This document shows positions 1 to 9,020 of a stretch of 64,000 bases of DNA, in pieces. The stretch lies in NCBI GenBank assembly GCA_052115395.1, contig JBFRGO010000004.1. One strand, given 5' to 3'. A program made the translations under genes and the position numbers. The DNA comes from Noviluteimonas sp052115395 (lineage in GTDB: Bacteria; Pseudomonadota; Gammaproteobacteria; Xanthomonadales; Xanthomonadaceae). A model generated the notes under the pieces. That model had not been told where the DNA came from and made no database searches. It worked only from the letters and a program-made list of their open reading frames with translations. Numbering within the stretch: position 1 is the first letter of the stretch; each line of letters starts with the position of its first letter.

Positions 1-1186
1 CTTGTGCCACCGTATCGCCCAGCGCGCACACGCACAGCACGCGGCCGCCGGAGGTGACGACGTGTTCGCCTTCGATGCGCGTGCCGGCGTGGAAGACTTT
101 CGTGTCTTCGACATCAGGCGTATCGAAGGAGTTGATCGTGTCGCCCAGGCGCGGCGTGGCCGGGTAGTGTTCGGCGGCCATCACGACGCCCAGGGATTTG
201 CGCGCGTCCCAGTCGGCTTGCGTCGTCGACAACTTGCCGTCGATCGCCGCTTCGATCAGGTCCACCAGGTCCGAGCGCAGGCGCAGCATCACCGGTTGCG
301 TTTCGGGGTCGCCGAAGCGGACGTTGTATTCGATGACTTTCGGTGCGCCTGCCTTGTCGATCATCAGGCCGGCATAGAGGAAGCCGGTGAACGGCACGCC
401 GTCGGCGATCATGCCGCGCACGGTGGGTTCGACCACTTCGCGCATCACGCGCGCATGCACCTCCGGCGTGACCACGGGTGCGGGCGAATACGCGCCCATG
501 CCGCCGGTGTTCGGGCCGGTGTCGCCATCGTGCGCGCGCTTGTGGTCCTGCGAGGTCGCCATCGGCAATGCATGCGTGCCGTCGACCATCGAAATGAAGC
601 TGGCTTCTTCGCCGTCGAGGAATTCCTCGATCACCACGCGCGCGCCGGCGGCGCCGAAGGCTTCGCCCGAGAGCATGTCTTCGATCGCGTGTTCGGCTTC
701 GGCCAGGGTCATCGCGACGATCACGCCCTTGCCCGCGGCCAGGCCGTCGGCTTTCACGACGATCGGTGCGCCTTTCGAACGCACGTACGCAAGGGCTTCG
801 TCGATGTTGGTGTGCACCGCGTAATGCGCGGTCGGAATGCCGTGGCGTGCGAGGAAATCCTTCGCGAAGGCCTTGCTGCCTTCGAGCTGCGCTGCCGCCG
901 CGGTCGGCCCGAAGACGCGATGGCCCGCGGCGCGAAAGCGGTCGACGACGCCCGCAACCAGCGGCTGCTCGGGTCCGACGACGGTCAGCGCGACGCCTTC
1001 GCGCTCGACCAGCGCCAGCAATCCCTCGATGTCCTTCGCATCGACGCCGACATTGCGGCACTTGTCTTCCTGCGCCGTGCCCGCGTTGCCCGGCGCGACC
1101 AGGATTTCGGTCGCGCGCGGCGATTTCGCCAGCTTCCACGCCAGCGCGTGCTCGCGTCCGCCAGAACCGATGACGAGGATCTTCAT
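1..1186 (-). CDS. purD: phosphoribosylamine-glycine ligase (PurD), 3' end cut by window edge
   Basis: ATP-grasp enzyme that joins glycine to 5-phosphoribosylamine to give GAR, the second step of de novo purine synthesis, in the cytoplasm. The protein starts MKILVIGSGGREHALAW, the typical PurD N-terminus. Further in are the ATP-grasp stretches VVKADGLAAGKGV and the NTGGMGAYSPAP and GFLYAGLM motifs. About 395 codons are present of the usual 425-430, so only the last C-terminal residues lie outside the window. It starts 19 bp downstream of the purH stop, and fis-purH-purD probably form one transcript. The antisense ORFs in this region are GC-driven shadows. Confidence 0.97.
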   Translation of the reverse strand, partial: MKILVIGSGGREHALAWKLAKSPRATEILVAPGNAGTAQEDKCRNVGVDAKDIEGLLALVEREGVALTVVGPEQPLVAGVVDRFRAAGHRVFGPTAAAAQLEGSKAFAKDFLARHGIPTAHYAVHTNIDEALAYVRSKGAPIVVKADGLAAGKGVIVAMTLAEAEHAIEDMLSGEAFGAAGARVVIEEFLDGEEASFISMVDGTHALPMATSQDHKRAHDGDTGPNTGGMGAYSPAPVVTPEVHARVMREVVEPTVRGMIADGVPFTGFLYAGLMIDKAGAPKVIEYNVRFGDPETQPVMLRLRSDLVDLIEAAIDGKLSTTQADWDARKSLGVVMAAEHYPATPRLGDTINSFDTPDVEDTKVFHAGTRIEGEHVVTSGGRVLCVCALGDTVAQ

Positions 1187-1205
1187 GCGTGGCTCCCGGA
1201 ACGGA

Positions 1206-2777
<1,572 letters not shown>

Positions 2778-2841
2778 CGGAAATAACCGGGATGTGGGGC
2801 CGCGAATTATAGCGGCGCGGGCCCGCGGCCCGCCGCACGGC

Positions 2842-3111
2842 TCAGCCGAGCCCGTAATCCCGCAGTTTCTTGCGCAGCGTGGCGCGGTGGATGCCGAGCA
2901 TCGTGGCCGCACGGCTCTGGTTGCCGTCGCAATGGTTCAGGACTTCGGCGAACAGCGGGATCTCGAGTTCGCGCAGCGCGATGTTGTACAGGTCTTCGGC
3001 TTCGCATCCGTCCAGGTCGCGCAGGTAGCGGCGGACGGAATTGGCGACGTGCTCGCGCAGCGGCGGACGCGGGCCGGCGCGGTTGTCTTGTCGGTCGGCG
3101 GCGGCGTTCAA
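2842..3111 (-). CDS. fis: Fis family nucleoid-associated DNA-binding protein
   Basis: Small (89 aa) homodimeric DNA-bending protein. The C-terminal helix-turn-helix is clear: NQSRAATMLGIHRATLRKKL, followed by a final glycine-leucine as in enterobacterial Fis. The N-terminal half, with LREHVANSVRRYL and alternating hydrophobic helices, matches the dimerisation region. E. coli Fis is 98 aa. Fis usually activates rRNA promoters and others in fast growth. Here it precedes purH-purD, a xanthomonad arrangement, rather than following dusB as in enterics. The start at 3111 gives a family-like N-terminus, and there is no nearer alternative. Confidence 0.93.
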   Translation of the reverse strand: MNAAADRQDNRAGPRPPLREHVANSVRRYLRDLDGCEAEDLYNIALRELEIPLFAEVLNHCDGNQSRAATMLGIHRATLRKKLRDYGLG

Positions 3112-3207
3112 ACGACTTCCCCTGCGGCGATGGCGCGCCCGCTCGATCCGAACGGGAGGGCGAGTCTAGCGCGGCAGTGCGGCACGTGCATCATCGGCGA
3201 CGACCGC

Positions 3208-4644
3208 TCAGCGGAATTCGAAACTGAAGGCGACCACGCCCGGCGCAGGCTCGACGACCGCCAGGCTGATGGCCGCGGTCTGGCCGGGACCGAGCGTCGA
3301 TTGCGTACCGGAAACATCGCCGAGATATTCGCGTGCAGTGAACGCGCGCGAACCGAGCACGCGTCCGTCAATGTCCGACAGGTTCACCACCAGGCGCGGC
3401 CAGGCCTGCGGCCAGCGCGCGTCGTTGCGGAAACTCGCATCGATCTGCAGCGTGCCCGCCGCGCTGGGATGCGGGCGCACGTCGCGGCTGAGCATCGTGA
3501 AGGCTTCCGGATCGCGCCACGCGGGCAATGTGCATCGCAACACGCCGCATAGCGCCGAAATCGCCGGACGCCAGCGCGCGTTCGCGGCGAGCGCATCGCG
3601 TTGCGCGAGCAGCAATTGCATCGCGAGCAACAAGGACAACGCGCCGATGGCCGCGAACGACGTCCAACGCGTCGGCGTCTGTCCGCGCAGGCCTGCGCGC
3701 GTGCGCGTGAAACTGGGCGCGTTAAGTGCGGCGCGCGGTTTCGGTGGCGGGGAGAACGCAGGTGGCTGAGGGACGACGGGCGGTAACGCGGGTTCGGGTG
3801 CTGGCGCGACGGGTTCGGCCGCGATGGGCGCGGGTTCGGGCGCAGGCGTTGGTGCGGTCTCCGGCGCCGCGGTCGCGCGCAAGGCTTCGACTGCGAGCGC
3901 GGCCTCGACGGGTGTTTGCGCGAGCGGAATGAATTCGATCGGCGGGGTTTCGACGCGCGGGGGTTCGATCGGGGTTTCGACGGCAGGTGTCTCGACCGCA
4001 GGCGTTTCGACCGCAGGCGCTTGCGCAGCCAACGCATCGGCCGCGCGCTTTGCGGCGCGCTCGCGCAACGATGGCACGGCTTTTACGGTGGCCTTCTTCT
4101 TCGCATCCTGCGTCGCGGGCGGCGTTTCGGCGGCGGGCTTGGCGGGCTTGGCCTTGGGCTTGAACGTCGCCCACAACGCCGCCAGGCGCACGGACATCGG
4201 CGGACCGGCGGGCGCTTTCGGCTTCGGCGGCGGCGCGGGCTTCGCAACGGGTGGCGGCGGTGGGGCGGGCTTTTCGCGCTTGCGTTTGGCGGGTTTCTCC
4301 GCAGCTTTGTCCGCTGCTTGCGATGCGCGGCCGCGGCGTGGCGGTTTTTGCGCCATCAGGGCGATGATGGCATCGGCGTTGAGTTGGTCTTGCTGCTGCG
4401 GCGGTTCGGGTGCAGGCGCAGGTGCGGGCTCGGGTTCCGGCGGCGTGACCTCGGGTTGTGCGGGTTGCGCGGGTGACGCCTGTTCTGGTGGCGCGGTCGG
4501 CGTCGGCGCGTCGTCGGCTTCGCCGACGTCCTCCTGTGCTTGCCCTTCCATGGGCTTGCCGCAACTCGGGCACACCGCGGGCGGCCGGCCGCTGCGCGGA
4601 TCGACCGTCACCAGGAATTGGCAATGGGGGCACAGGACGAACAT
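3208..4644 (-). CDS. zinc-ribbon and DUF3426 domain membrane protein
   Basis: The first 30 residues form an MJ0042-type zinc ribbon with two CxxC pairs (LCPHCQFL and VCPSCGKP). A long Pro/Ala/Lys-rich low-complexity linker follows (about residues 40-310), then one membrane segment (FAAIGALSLLLAMQLLLAQ) and a C-terminal DUF3426-like beta domain of about 130 residues ending FSFEFR. This architecture is common next to prmA and fis in proteobacteria, and its function is unknown. The ATG at 4644 places the zinc ribbon at the extreme N-terminus; an in-frame TTG at 4656 would add four residues. It lies 33 bp after prmA, probably co-transcribed. The linker holds a short tandem repeat (3974-4018). Confidence 0.85.
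   Translation of the reverse strand: MFVLCPHCQFLVTVDPRSGRPPAVCPSCGKPMEGQAQEDVGEADDAPTPTAPPEQASPAQPAQPEVTPPEPEPAPAPAPEPPQQQDQLNADAIIALMAQKPPRRGRASQAADKAAEKPAKRKREKPAPPPPPVAKPAPPPKPKAPAGPPMSVRLAALWATFKPKAKPAKPAAETPPATQDAKKKATVKAVPSLRERAAKRAADALAAQAPAVETPAVETPAVETPIEPPRVETPPIEFIPLAQTPVEAALAVEALRATAAPETAPTPAPEPAPIAAEPVAPAPEPALPPVVPQPPAFSPPPKPRAALNAPSFTRTRAGLRGQTPTRWTSFAAIGALSLLLAMQLLLAQRDALAANARWRPAISALCGVLRCTLPAWRDPEAFTMLSRDVRPHPSAAGTLQIDASFRNDARWPQAWPRLVVNLSDIDGRVLGSRAFTAREYLGDVSGTQSTLGPGQTAAISLAVVEPAPGVVAFSFEFR
3974..4018. repeat. 15-bp tandem repeat, three copies, inside the linker of the DUF3426 protein
   Basis: Three adjacent 15-bp units of the form GTTTCGACCGCAGGC, with single-base variation, encode repeats of the pentapeptide VETPA on the minus strand. 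Related degenerate units continue on the 3950 side (VETPI, VETPP). Copy number could vary between strains. Confidence 0.75.
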
Positions 4645-4677
4645 GCGGCTATTCAAGCACGCCGCGGCGCACCGGGC

Positions 4678-5598
4678 TCAGGCCGCACGCACGCCGTCGA
4701 TGCGAACCCAGTCACCTTCCTGCGCGACGGCCAGGGCGTCGAACCACTCGCCGTAGCGATCGAGCAGCGCGTCCTCCTGGCCCGACAGGATGCCCGACAG
4801 CGCGATCCGCCCGCCGGGCGCCACGCGCGAGGCCAGTGTTTCGGCGAGTGCATCCAATGCCGAGGCGAGGATGTTGGCGACGACGACCGGATACTGCGCC
4901 ACGGGTTCGTCGTCGGGCAGGAACACATTCATGCGCGCGTCGATGCCGTTGCGCAGCGCGTTGTCCGCCGTGGCGAGCAAGGCCTGCGGATCGTTGTCGA
5001 CGCCCACTGCGCGCGCTGCGCCCAACTTCAGGGCCGCGAGCGCGAGGATCCCCGAACCGCAGCCGAAGTCGAGCACGGTCAGGCCTTCCAATTGCCCCGC
5101 ATCGGCGAGCGCGTCGAGCCACTGGAGGCACAACGAGGTGGTCGGATGCGTGCCCGACCCGAACGCAAGGCCGGGATCCAGGCGCACCACCGCCGCGTCA
5201 TGGGCCTGCGCCTCCACCGGCAAATCGTGATTCCAAGGCACGATCCACGTGTGCGCGCCGAAAGCCAGCGGCACGTATTGATCCATCCACGCGCGTTCCC
5301 AGTCCTGGTCCTCGACCTTGCGGAAGCCGGCGTTCGACCAATCCAGTTCCGGGTCGAAGCCTTCGAGCGCGGCGAGCAAGGCGAGCGCATCGGTCTGAGC
5401 ATCGAACAGCGCCGACAGCGCGATCTGCCCCCACAACGGTGTCTGACCGACGCCGGGTTCGAGGATCGCGTGTTCGTTGGGCGTATCGACATCCGCGTCG
5501 AGCAGTGTGACGGCGAGCGCGCCGACATCCTCGAGCGCGCGTTCGTAACGCGGTTGATCGTCTTCGCGGCAGCGCAGCGTGAGTTCGAGCCAGGGCAT
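4678..5598 (-). CDS. prmA: ribosomal protein L11 methyltransferase (PrmA)
   Basis: SAM-dependent enzyme that trimethylates ribosomal protein L11. The 306 aa protein has the N-terminal substrate-recognition domain (PWLELTLRC; VEDQDWERAWMDQY) and a Rossmann methyltransferase domain with the SAM-binding loop VLDFGCGSGILALAAL. The acidic VGVDNDP and the family ANILAS motif follow. FGSGTHPTTSLCL is diagnostic for PrmA. The length equals the family norm. It sits 26 bp downstream of a secreted-protein gene. In related genomes prmA follows accC directly; here four extra genes intervene. Confidence 0.97.
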   Translation of the reverse strand: MPWLELTLRCREDDQPRYERALEDVGALAVTLLDADVDTPNEHAILEPGVGQTPLWGQIALSALFDAQTDALALLAALEGFDPELDWSNAGFRKVEDQDWERAWMDQYVPLAFGAHTWIVPWNHDLPVEAQAHDAAVVRLDPGLAFGSGTHPTTSLCLQWLDALADAGQLEGLTVLDFGCGSGILALAALKLGAARAVGVDNDPQALLATADNALRNGIDARMNVFLPDDEPVAQYPVVVANILASALDALAETLASRVAPGGRIALSGILSGQEDALLDRYGEWFDALAVAQEGDWVRIDGVRAA

Positions 5599-5624
5599 GG
5601 GGGCAGTTTAACGCCCCCGTCCGA

Positions 5625-6899
5625 TCAGTGGCCCAGCAAGCCCTTCAGGAAACGCTTGCCCTTGGACTCCTGCGGCTGTTGCGGCTGGCCGTCCTGTTGC
5701 GTGGCCTGGCTGGCGTCGACCGACATCCCGAGCATCGCCATCGTCGTGGACTTGTTGCGCACGCGCACGTTCCATTCCGGATTCCACGCGACCTTGGGAT
5801 CGGCCGGCTTCGGCGGATAGACGATGTTGGTTTCCGGCCCGTAGGCGATCATCGACATCATGCCGCCGCCCGGCTGTCCTTCCTTGCCCGCGAAGATGCC
5901 CTTGGGCATCGCGCACGACGTCACCGTCGGTGCGAGGACCACTTTTTCCTTGATCCACTTCTCGACGGTGCTCGGCGCGACGTAATCGATGATCTGCATG
6001 CCCGCGTCGGGGACTTCGGAACTGCTCCACAACACCATCGCATCGTCCTGCGTGCCGAAGGCCGCGAGGAAATAGCCCTTCGCGCGATCCACCGGCTTCC
6101 AGTTCCAGGTCTGGCCCGTCGCGAGCGAGCCGGTGCTGCTCAGCGCGATCGCCGGCATGAAGTCCTGCTGTTGCGTGAGGTCGAACTTCATCGACTCGGG
6201 GATCTTCGCGCCCTCGATGTCGTGGTTGCCGACGAGCGAGGCGCCGGCCGGCACCATCTTGCGCATCTTCTCGTTCGGCCACAGCGCGTAACGCGGATCG
6301 ACCTTCGCGTCGCGGTTGGGGGCGTAACGGCCCGACATCGCGCTCGCGTACTGCGTGCCGCTGGTCGTGACCTTGCCGTTCTTCATTTCGAACTTGATCT
6401 CGCGCGGCTGGCCGGCGCGCACTTCGGTGCCGCAGCCCCAATAGATGAGGATGCGCGCCTTCGCGTTTCCATCGTTCATGCCGGGCGTCGCCTTGCCGCC
6501 GGGCTGCGAGGGCTCCAGCGCCTTCGGCGGCACGAGCGGCAAGGTCTTGCCGAGCTGCATGCCGGTGGGAATCAGGTCCTCGGCTTCGGCGCCGGGGTTC
6601 AATTGATTGAGCAGCGCGACATCGAGATAGCGCCCGGGCATGCCGGGCGTCTGCGCGGCGCCGTAATGGTTCTGCGCCGCATCGCCGCCCATCATGCGCA
6701 TGGCGAATCCGCCGAAGCCGCCGCCGGTTTCGGACATGCCGGGAATGCCGGACATCGTGTGCGTGGCCACGTCCATCCACAGTTGCGTCTTCGGCAACTT
6801 GCCCGACTGGCTGGCCGCGGGCAGCGTGATGAGCGCGCCGACGAGGGCCGTGGCGAGCAATGCGCGTTTGGTGTTGCGGAAGATCGAAGAGCGGGACAT
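5625..6899 (-). CDS. secreted Met/Gly-rich protein of unknown function
   Basis: 424 aa with an N-terminal signal peptide (basic MSRSSIFRNTKRA, then hydrophobic LLATALVGALITLPAASQS). The mature N-terminal region is rich in Met and Gly (MSGIPGMSETGG, FAMRMMGGD). The centre contains ILIYWGCGTEV and NWKPVDRAKGYFLAAFG, which look like beta-sandwich segments. The C-terminus is Gln-rich and then basic (KGKRFLKGLLGH). I do not recognise a family. The ATG at 6899 has a GAGG ribosome-binding site just upstream and begins exactly at the signal peptide; the frame stays open upstream but overlaps the next gene. It is preceded by a terminator and may be co-transcribed with prmA. Confidence 0.75.
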   Translation of the reverse strand: MSRSSIFRNTKRALLATALVGALITLPAASQSGKLPKTQLWMDVATHTMSGIPGMSETGGGFGGFAMRMMGGDAAQNHYGAAQTPGMPGRYLDVALLNQLNPGAEAEDLIPTGMQLGKTLPLVPPKALEPSQPGGKATPGMNDGNAKARILIYWGCGTEVRAGQPREIKFEMKNGKVTTSGTQYASAMSGRYAPNRDAKVDPRYALWPNEKMRKMVPAGASLVGNHDIEGAKIPESMKFDLTQQQDFMPAIALSSTGSLATGQTWNWKPVDRAKGYFLAAFGTQDDAMVLWSSSEVPDAGMQIIDYVAPSTVEKWIKEKVVLAPTVTSCAMPKGIFAGKEGQPGGGMMSMIAYGPETNIVYPPKPADPKVAWNPEWNVRVRNKSTTMAMLGMSVDASQATQQDGQPQQPQESKGKRFLKGLLGH

Positions 6900-6924
6900 G
6901 CGAACGACCTCGAATGGACCGGGA

Positions 6925-6952
6925 ACGAAAACACCCGCAGGCTGGCGGGTGT
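6925..6952 (-). terminator. intrinsic terminator after the 230-aa membrane protein gene
   Basis: A perfect 8-bp stem (ACACCCGC / GCGGGTGT, 6-nt loop) is followed on the minus strand by TTTTCG. It lies between the stop at 7019 and the start at 6899, so the 424-aa gene is probably a separate transcription unit. Confidence 0.7.
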
Positions 6953-7018
6953 GATCAGGGAAACGCGCGTTCACGGGCGAACCGGCCACGTGGCGTGCCG
7001 GCCGGGGTCGGTGTTCGT

Positions 7019-7711
7019 TCAGCCTTCGCGCCGCTCCTGCGCCTGGCGCGCGAGGATCCAGTCGCGCCTGCGCCGCAACAGGCGCACGCCCTCGTGCAGG
7101 TAGTGCAGGCTGAAGCAAATCGTCAGGCCGATCAGCAACAGATGCCAATGGCCGCGCAGCATCGCATCGGGGAAGCGATGGACGAGCCACCAGGCGCACC
7201 CCTGGAACGCGACCGCGGCCGGCATCAGCACGAAGATGTTCGCGCGCTGGTCGCGCACGATGTCCTCGAACAACAGGCGTTCTTCCTCCGTCGCGAAATC
7301 CTGCGCCTGCCTGCGCACCACGCGCAGGTCCCAGGCATACAGGCCCCACACCGCGGCGGCGTAACACGCGTTGAGCGCGAACCATGCGCGCGGGTCGGCC
7401 ACCTGCGTGAGCGCCGCGGCTTCGATCAAGGTCGCGCCGAAGTAACCGAAGGTGTGCCCGAACTCCAGCGGCCACCCGATGAAACTCAGGGTATGGATGA
7501 GCGAGCGCGACCAGAAGATCAGGATGACGAGCAGGCCCGTCGCGATGTAGGGCCACGTCGTGTACTGCAGCTGCAGCAGCGCAGGCACCGCCGCGGTGGC
7601 CAACACCGCGAGCGCGAGGCCCTGGATGATCGAGATCAGTGTCAGCTCGATGCCGACGACGGTCTTGTCGAGTTCGGTCTTGGCTTCGCGGCGGTGGTCG
7701 GAACCCGACAT
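7019..7711 (-). CDS. integral membrane protein of unknown function
   Basis: 230 aa with about five or six hydrophobic segments (for example ISIIQGLALAVLATAAVPAL, YIATGLLVILIFWSRSLI, LLLIGLTICFSLHYLHEGV). A short charged N-terminus (MSGSDHRREAKTELDKT) and a very basic C-terminal tail (LLRRRRDWILARQAQERR) flank them. A soluble loop near residue 140 is acidic (ATEEERLLFEDIVRDQ). I do not recognise the family. Base composition resembles the core genome, unlike the two genes on its upstream side. A terminator follows at 6925-6952. Confidence 0.7.
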   Translation of the reverse strand: MSGSDHRREAKTELDKTVVGIELTLISIIQGLALAVLATAAVPALLQLQYTTWPYIATGLLVILIFWSRSLIHTLSFIGWPLEFGHTFGYFGATLIEAAALTQVADPRAWFALNACYAAAVWGLYAWDLRVVRRQAQDFATEEERLLFEDIVRDQRANIFVLMPAAVAFQGCAWWLVHRFPDAMLRGHWHLLLIGLTICFSLHYLHEGVRLLRRRRDWILARQAQERREG

Positions 7712-7750
7712 GCGGTTACCTCCGATCCCTTATTCCGGCCTAGCGAAAGG

Positions 7751-8224
7751 CTAGGAAAAAAGCGCTACTGCGCCCAGGGTGAGTCCCAGCAAGAAGCAAG
7801 CGAATGCCGCGTATCCCGCGATGTACTGGGCGCGGTAAATCGGCGCTGCTGCCCTTGCGTTGTCTCGAGAATCAAGCTCACTCTCGGAAATTGCGCTCGA
7901 GAAATAGAGCTTGGTGTCGGCGGACCACCCTTGGACCAAAGTTAGTGTTTGATGAAAGAAGAGTGTCTTGAGCACGCCGACGAGCAGAATTCCAATCGCA
8001 AACACAACGAGGGCCGCTCGGATTGAACCGGATGATCGCGCCTCTTCCGAAGATCCAATGAACCCCAGAACAGCGACTGCGCCGCCAGCGTTCACCAAGA
8101 AAAGGTACCGAAACGCGTCCGCCGTTGCTTCGCGATTGAGCCGATAAAGTTGCTCCCATCGACTAACACACCACTCAGCTTGAACCTCTCGTTGGGCGGG
8201 TTCCAGATCCTTGAAGTAGTCCAT
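7751..8224 (-). CDS. small membrane protein of unknown function (lower-GC unit)
   Basis: 157 aa. A soluble N-terminal helix of about 45 residues (MDYFKDLEPAQREVQAEW) precedes three hydrophobic stretches: LFLVNAGGAVAVLGFIG, AALVVFAIGILLVGVLKTLFF and a C-terminal IAGYAAFACFLLGLTLGAVALF. The DNA is visibly richer in A+T than its neighbours and uses codons rare elsewhere in the window, suggesting transfer. The gene starts 40 bp after the stop of the 247-aa gene and shares its strand and composition, so the two probably act together. The function is not recognised. Confidence 0.65.
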   Translation of the reverse strand: MDYFKDLEPAQREVQAEWCVSRWEQLYRLNREATADAFRYLFLVNAGGAVAVLGFIGSSEEARSSGSIRAALVVFAIGILLVGVLKTLFFHQTLTLVQGWSADTKLYFSSAISESELDSRDNARAAAPIYRAQYIAGYAAFACFLLGLTLGAVALFS

Positions 8225-8264
8225 GTCTTCGTAGCAGGTGGGTTTGTTGAGGGGCGTGGCAGAT

Positions 8265-9008
8265 TTACACGGTTCCGGGAAGGAAGCCGCCCAGTGTCGA
8301 GTTCAAAGTCAGTGCGGTAACACCCGTAACCGTCGCAACATCCGCGGCGACTGACAAGGCTTGGCGAAGCTTGGCTCCCCAACGCTGCTTGCCGGGCGTA
8401 TCGAAAAGATCTTTGTAGCGGAGCAGGGTTGCGAAAATGAAACCCATCGAATCCAAGACTCCTTTTTGACCCCGCGTTTCGTACTCAGCTAGAGCACGAC
8501 GAAGGGCTTCAAGCAAGTCGTGGACAATGTGTTTGAACTCGGCGTCAATAGAGTCGTCAGCTTCCAGACTGGTGATTAGGCTCTCGATCATCGATGCATG
8601 GTCGCGAACCTGGCCGATCGAAGCAGAAGAGGGAATTGCGACATCCAGCTCCGTAGAGCAATAGTCCAAGTGGACCTTGCGGTCAGGCGTAAAGTATTGA
8701 AGGACGTTGGACCACTGGTTACCACTTTGGGCTGGTGACACCCCGTTTCGGAATGCGTCCTGCCACGTAGTGAGCTGCTCCTTCTTCTTCTCGGGAGCGT
8801 TGAGGCGTCGGACTAACTCGACGGCCAAATCTACATTCGCAGCAACCGATGCAAGCGCCTCGAACACGCTGATGTCGTGCTTTTTAAGGCCGAACGTTGC
8901 TGCCCAACCGACGAGCGCGGGGGCGTGAATAGTCGACGAATCTCGGGGCATGCGATCCCAGACAGTAACAAGCCAGCTGGCCGGGTTTTTTACGTTCCAG
9001 TCATCCAC
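8265..9008 (-). CDS. hypothetical protein, partner of the 157-aa membrane protein
   Basis: 247 aa, mostly helical and soluble, with a Lys/Glu-rich segment near residue 75 (LNAPEKKKEQLTTWQD). Its hydrophobic C-terminus (ADVATVTGVTALTLNSTLGGFLPG) could be a membrane anchor. I recognise no domain. The GTG start at 9008 has GGAG seven bases upstream. It begins only 12 bp after the accC stop, so it could be read from the accBC transcript. GC content is lower than in accC. A helical protein with a C-terminal hydrophobic segment next to a small membrane protein recalls two-gene defence or toxin modules, but no motif proves this. Confidence 0.65.
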   Translation of the reverse strand: MDDWNVKNPASWLVTVWDRMPRDSSTIHAPALVGWAATFGLKKHDISVFEALASVAANVDLAVELVRRLNAPEKKKEQLTTWQDAFRNGVSPAQSGNQWSNVLQYFTPDRKVHLDYCSTELDVAIPSSASIGQVRDHASMIESLITSLEADDSIDAEFKHIVHDLLEALRRALAEYETRGQKGVLDSMGFIFATLLRYKDLFDTPGKQRWGAKLRQALSVAADVATVTGVTALTLNSTLGGFLPGTV

Positions 9009-9020
9009 GCATTTGCTCCA

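Noticed and set aside
28..58. Possible tRNA or CRISPR structures anywhere in the window
   Set aside because: No cloverleaf with a T-loop consensus and no regularly spaced direct repeats were seen; GC-rich short repeats here are codon-driven.
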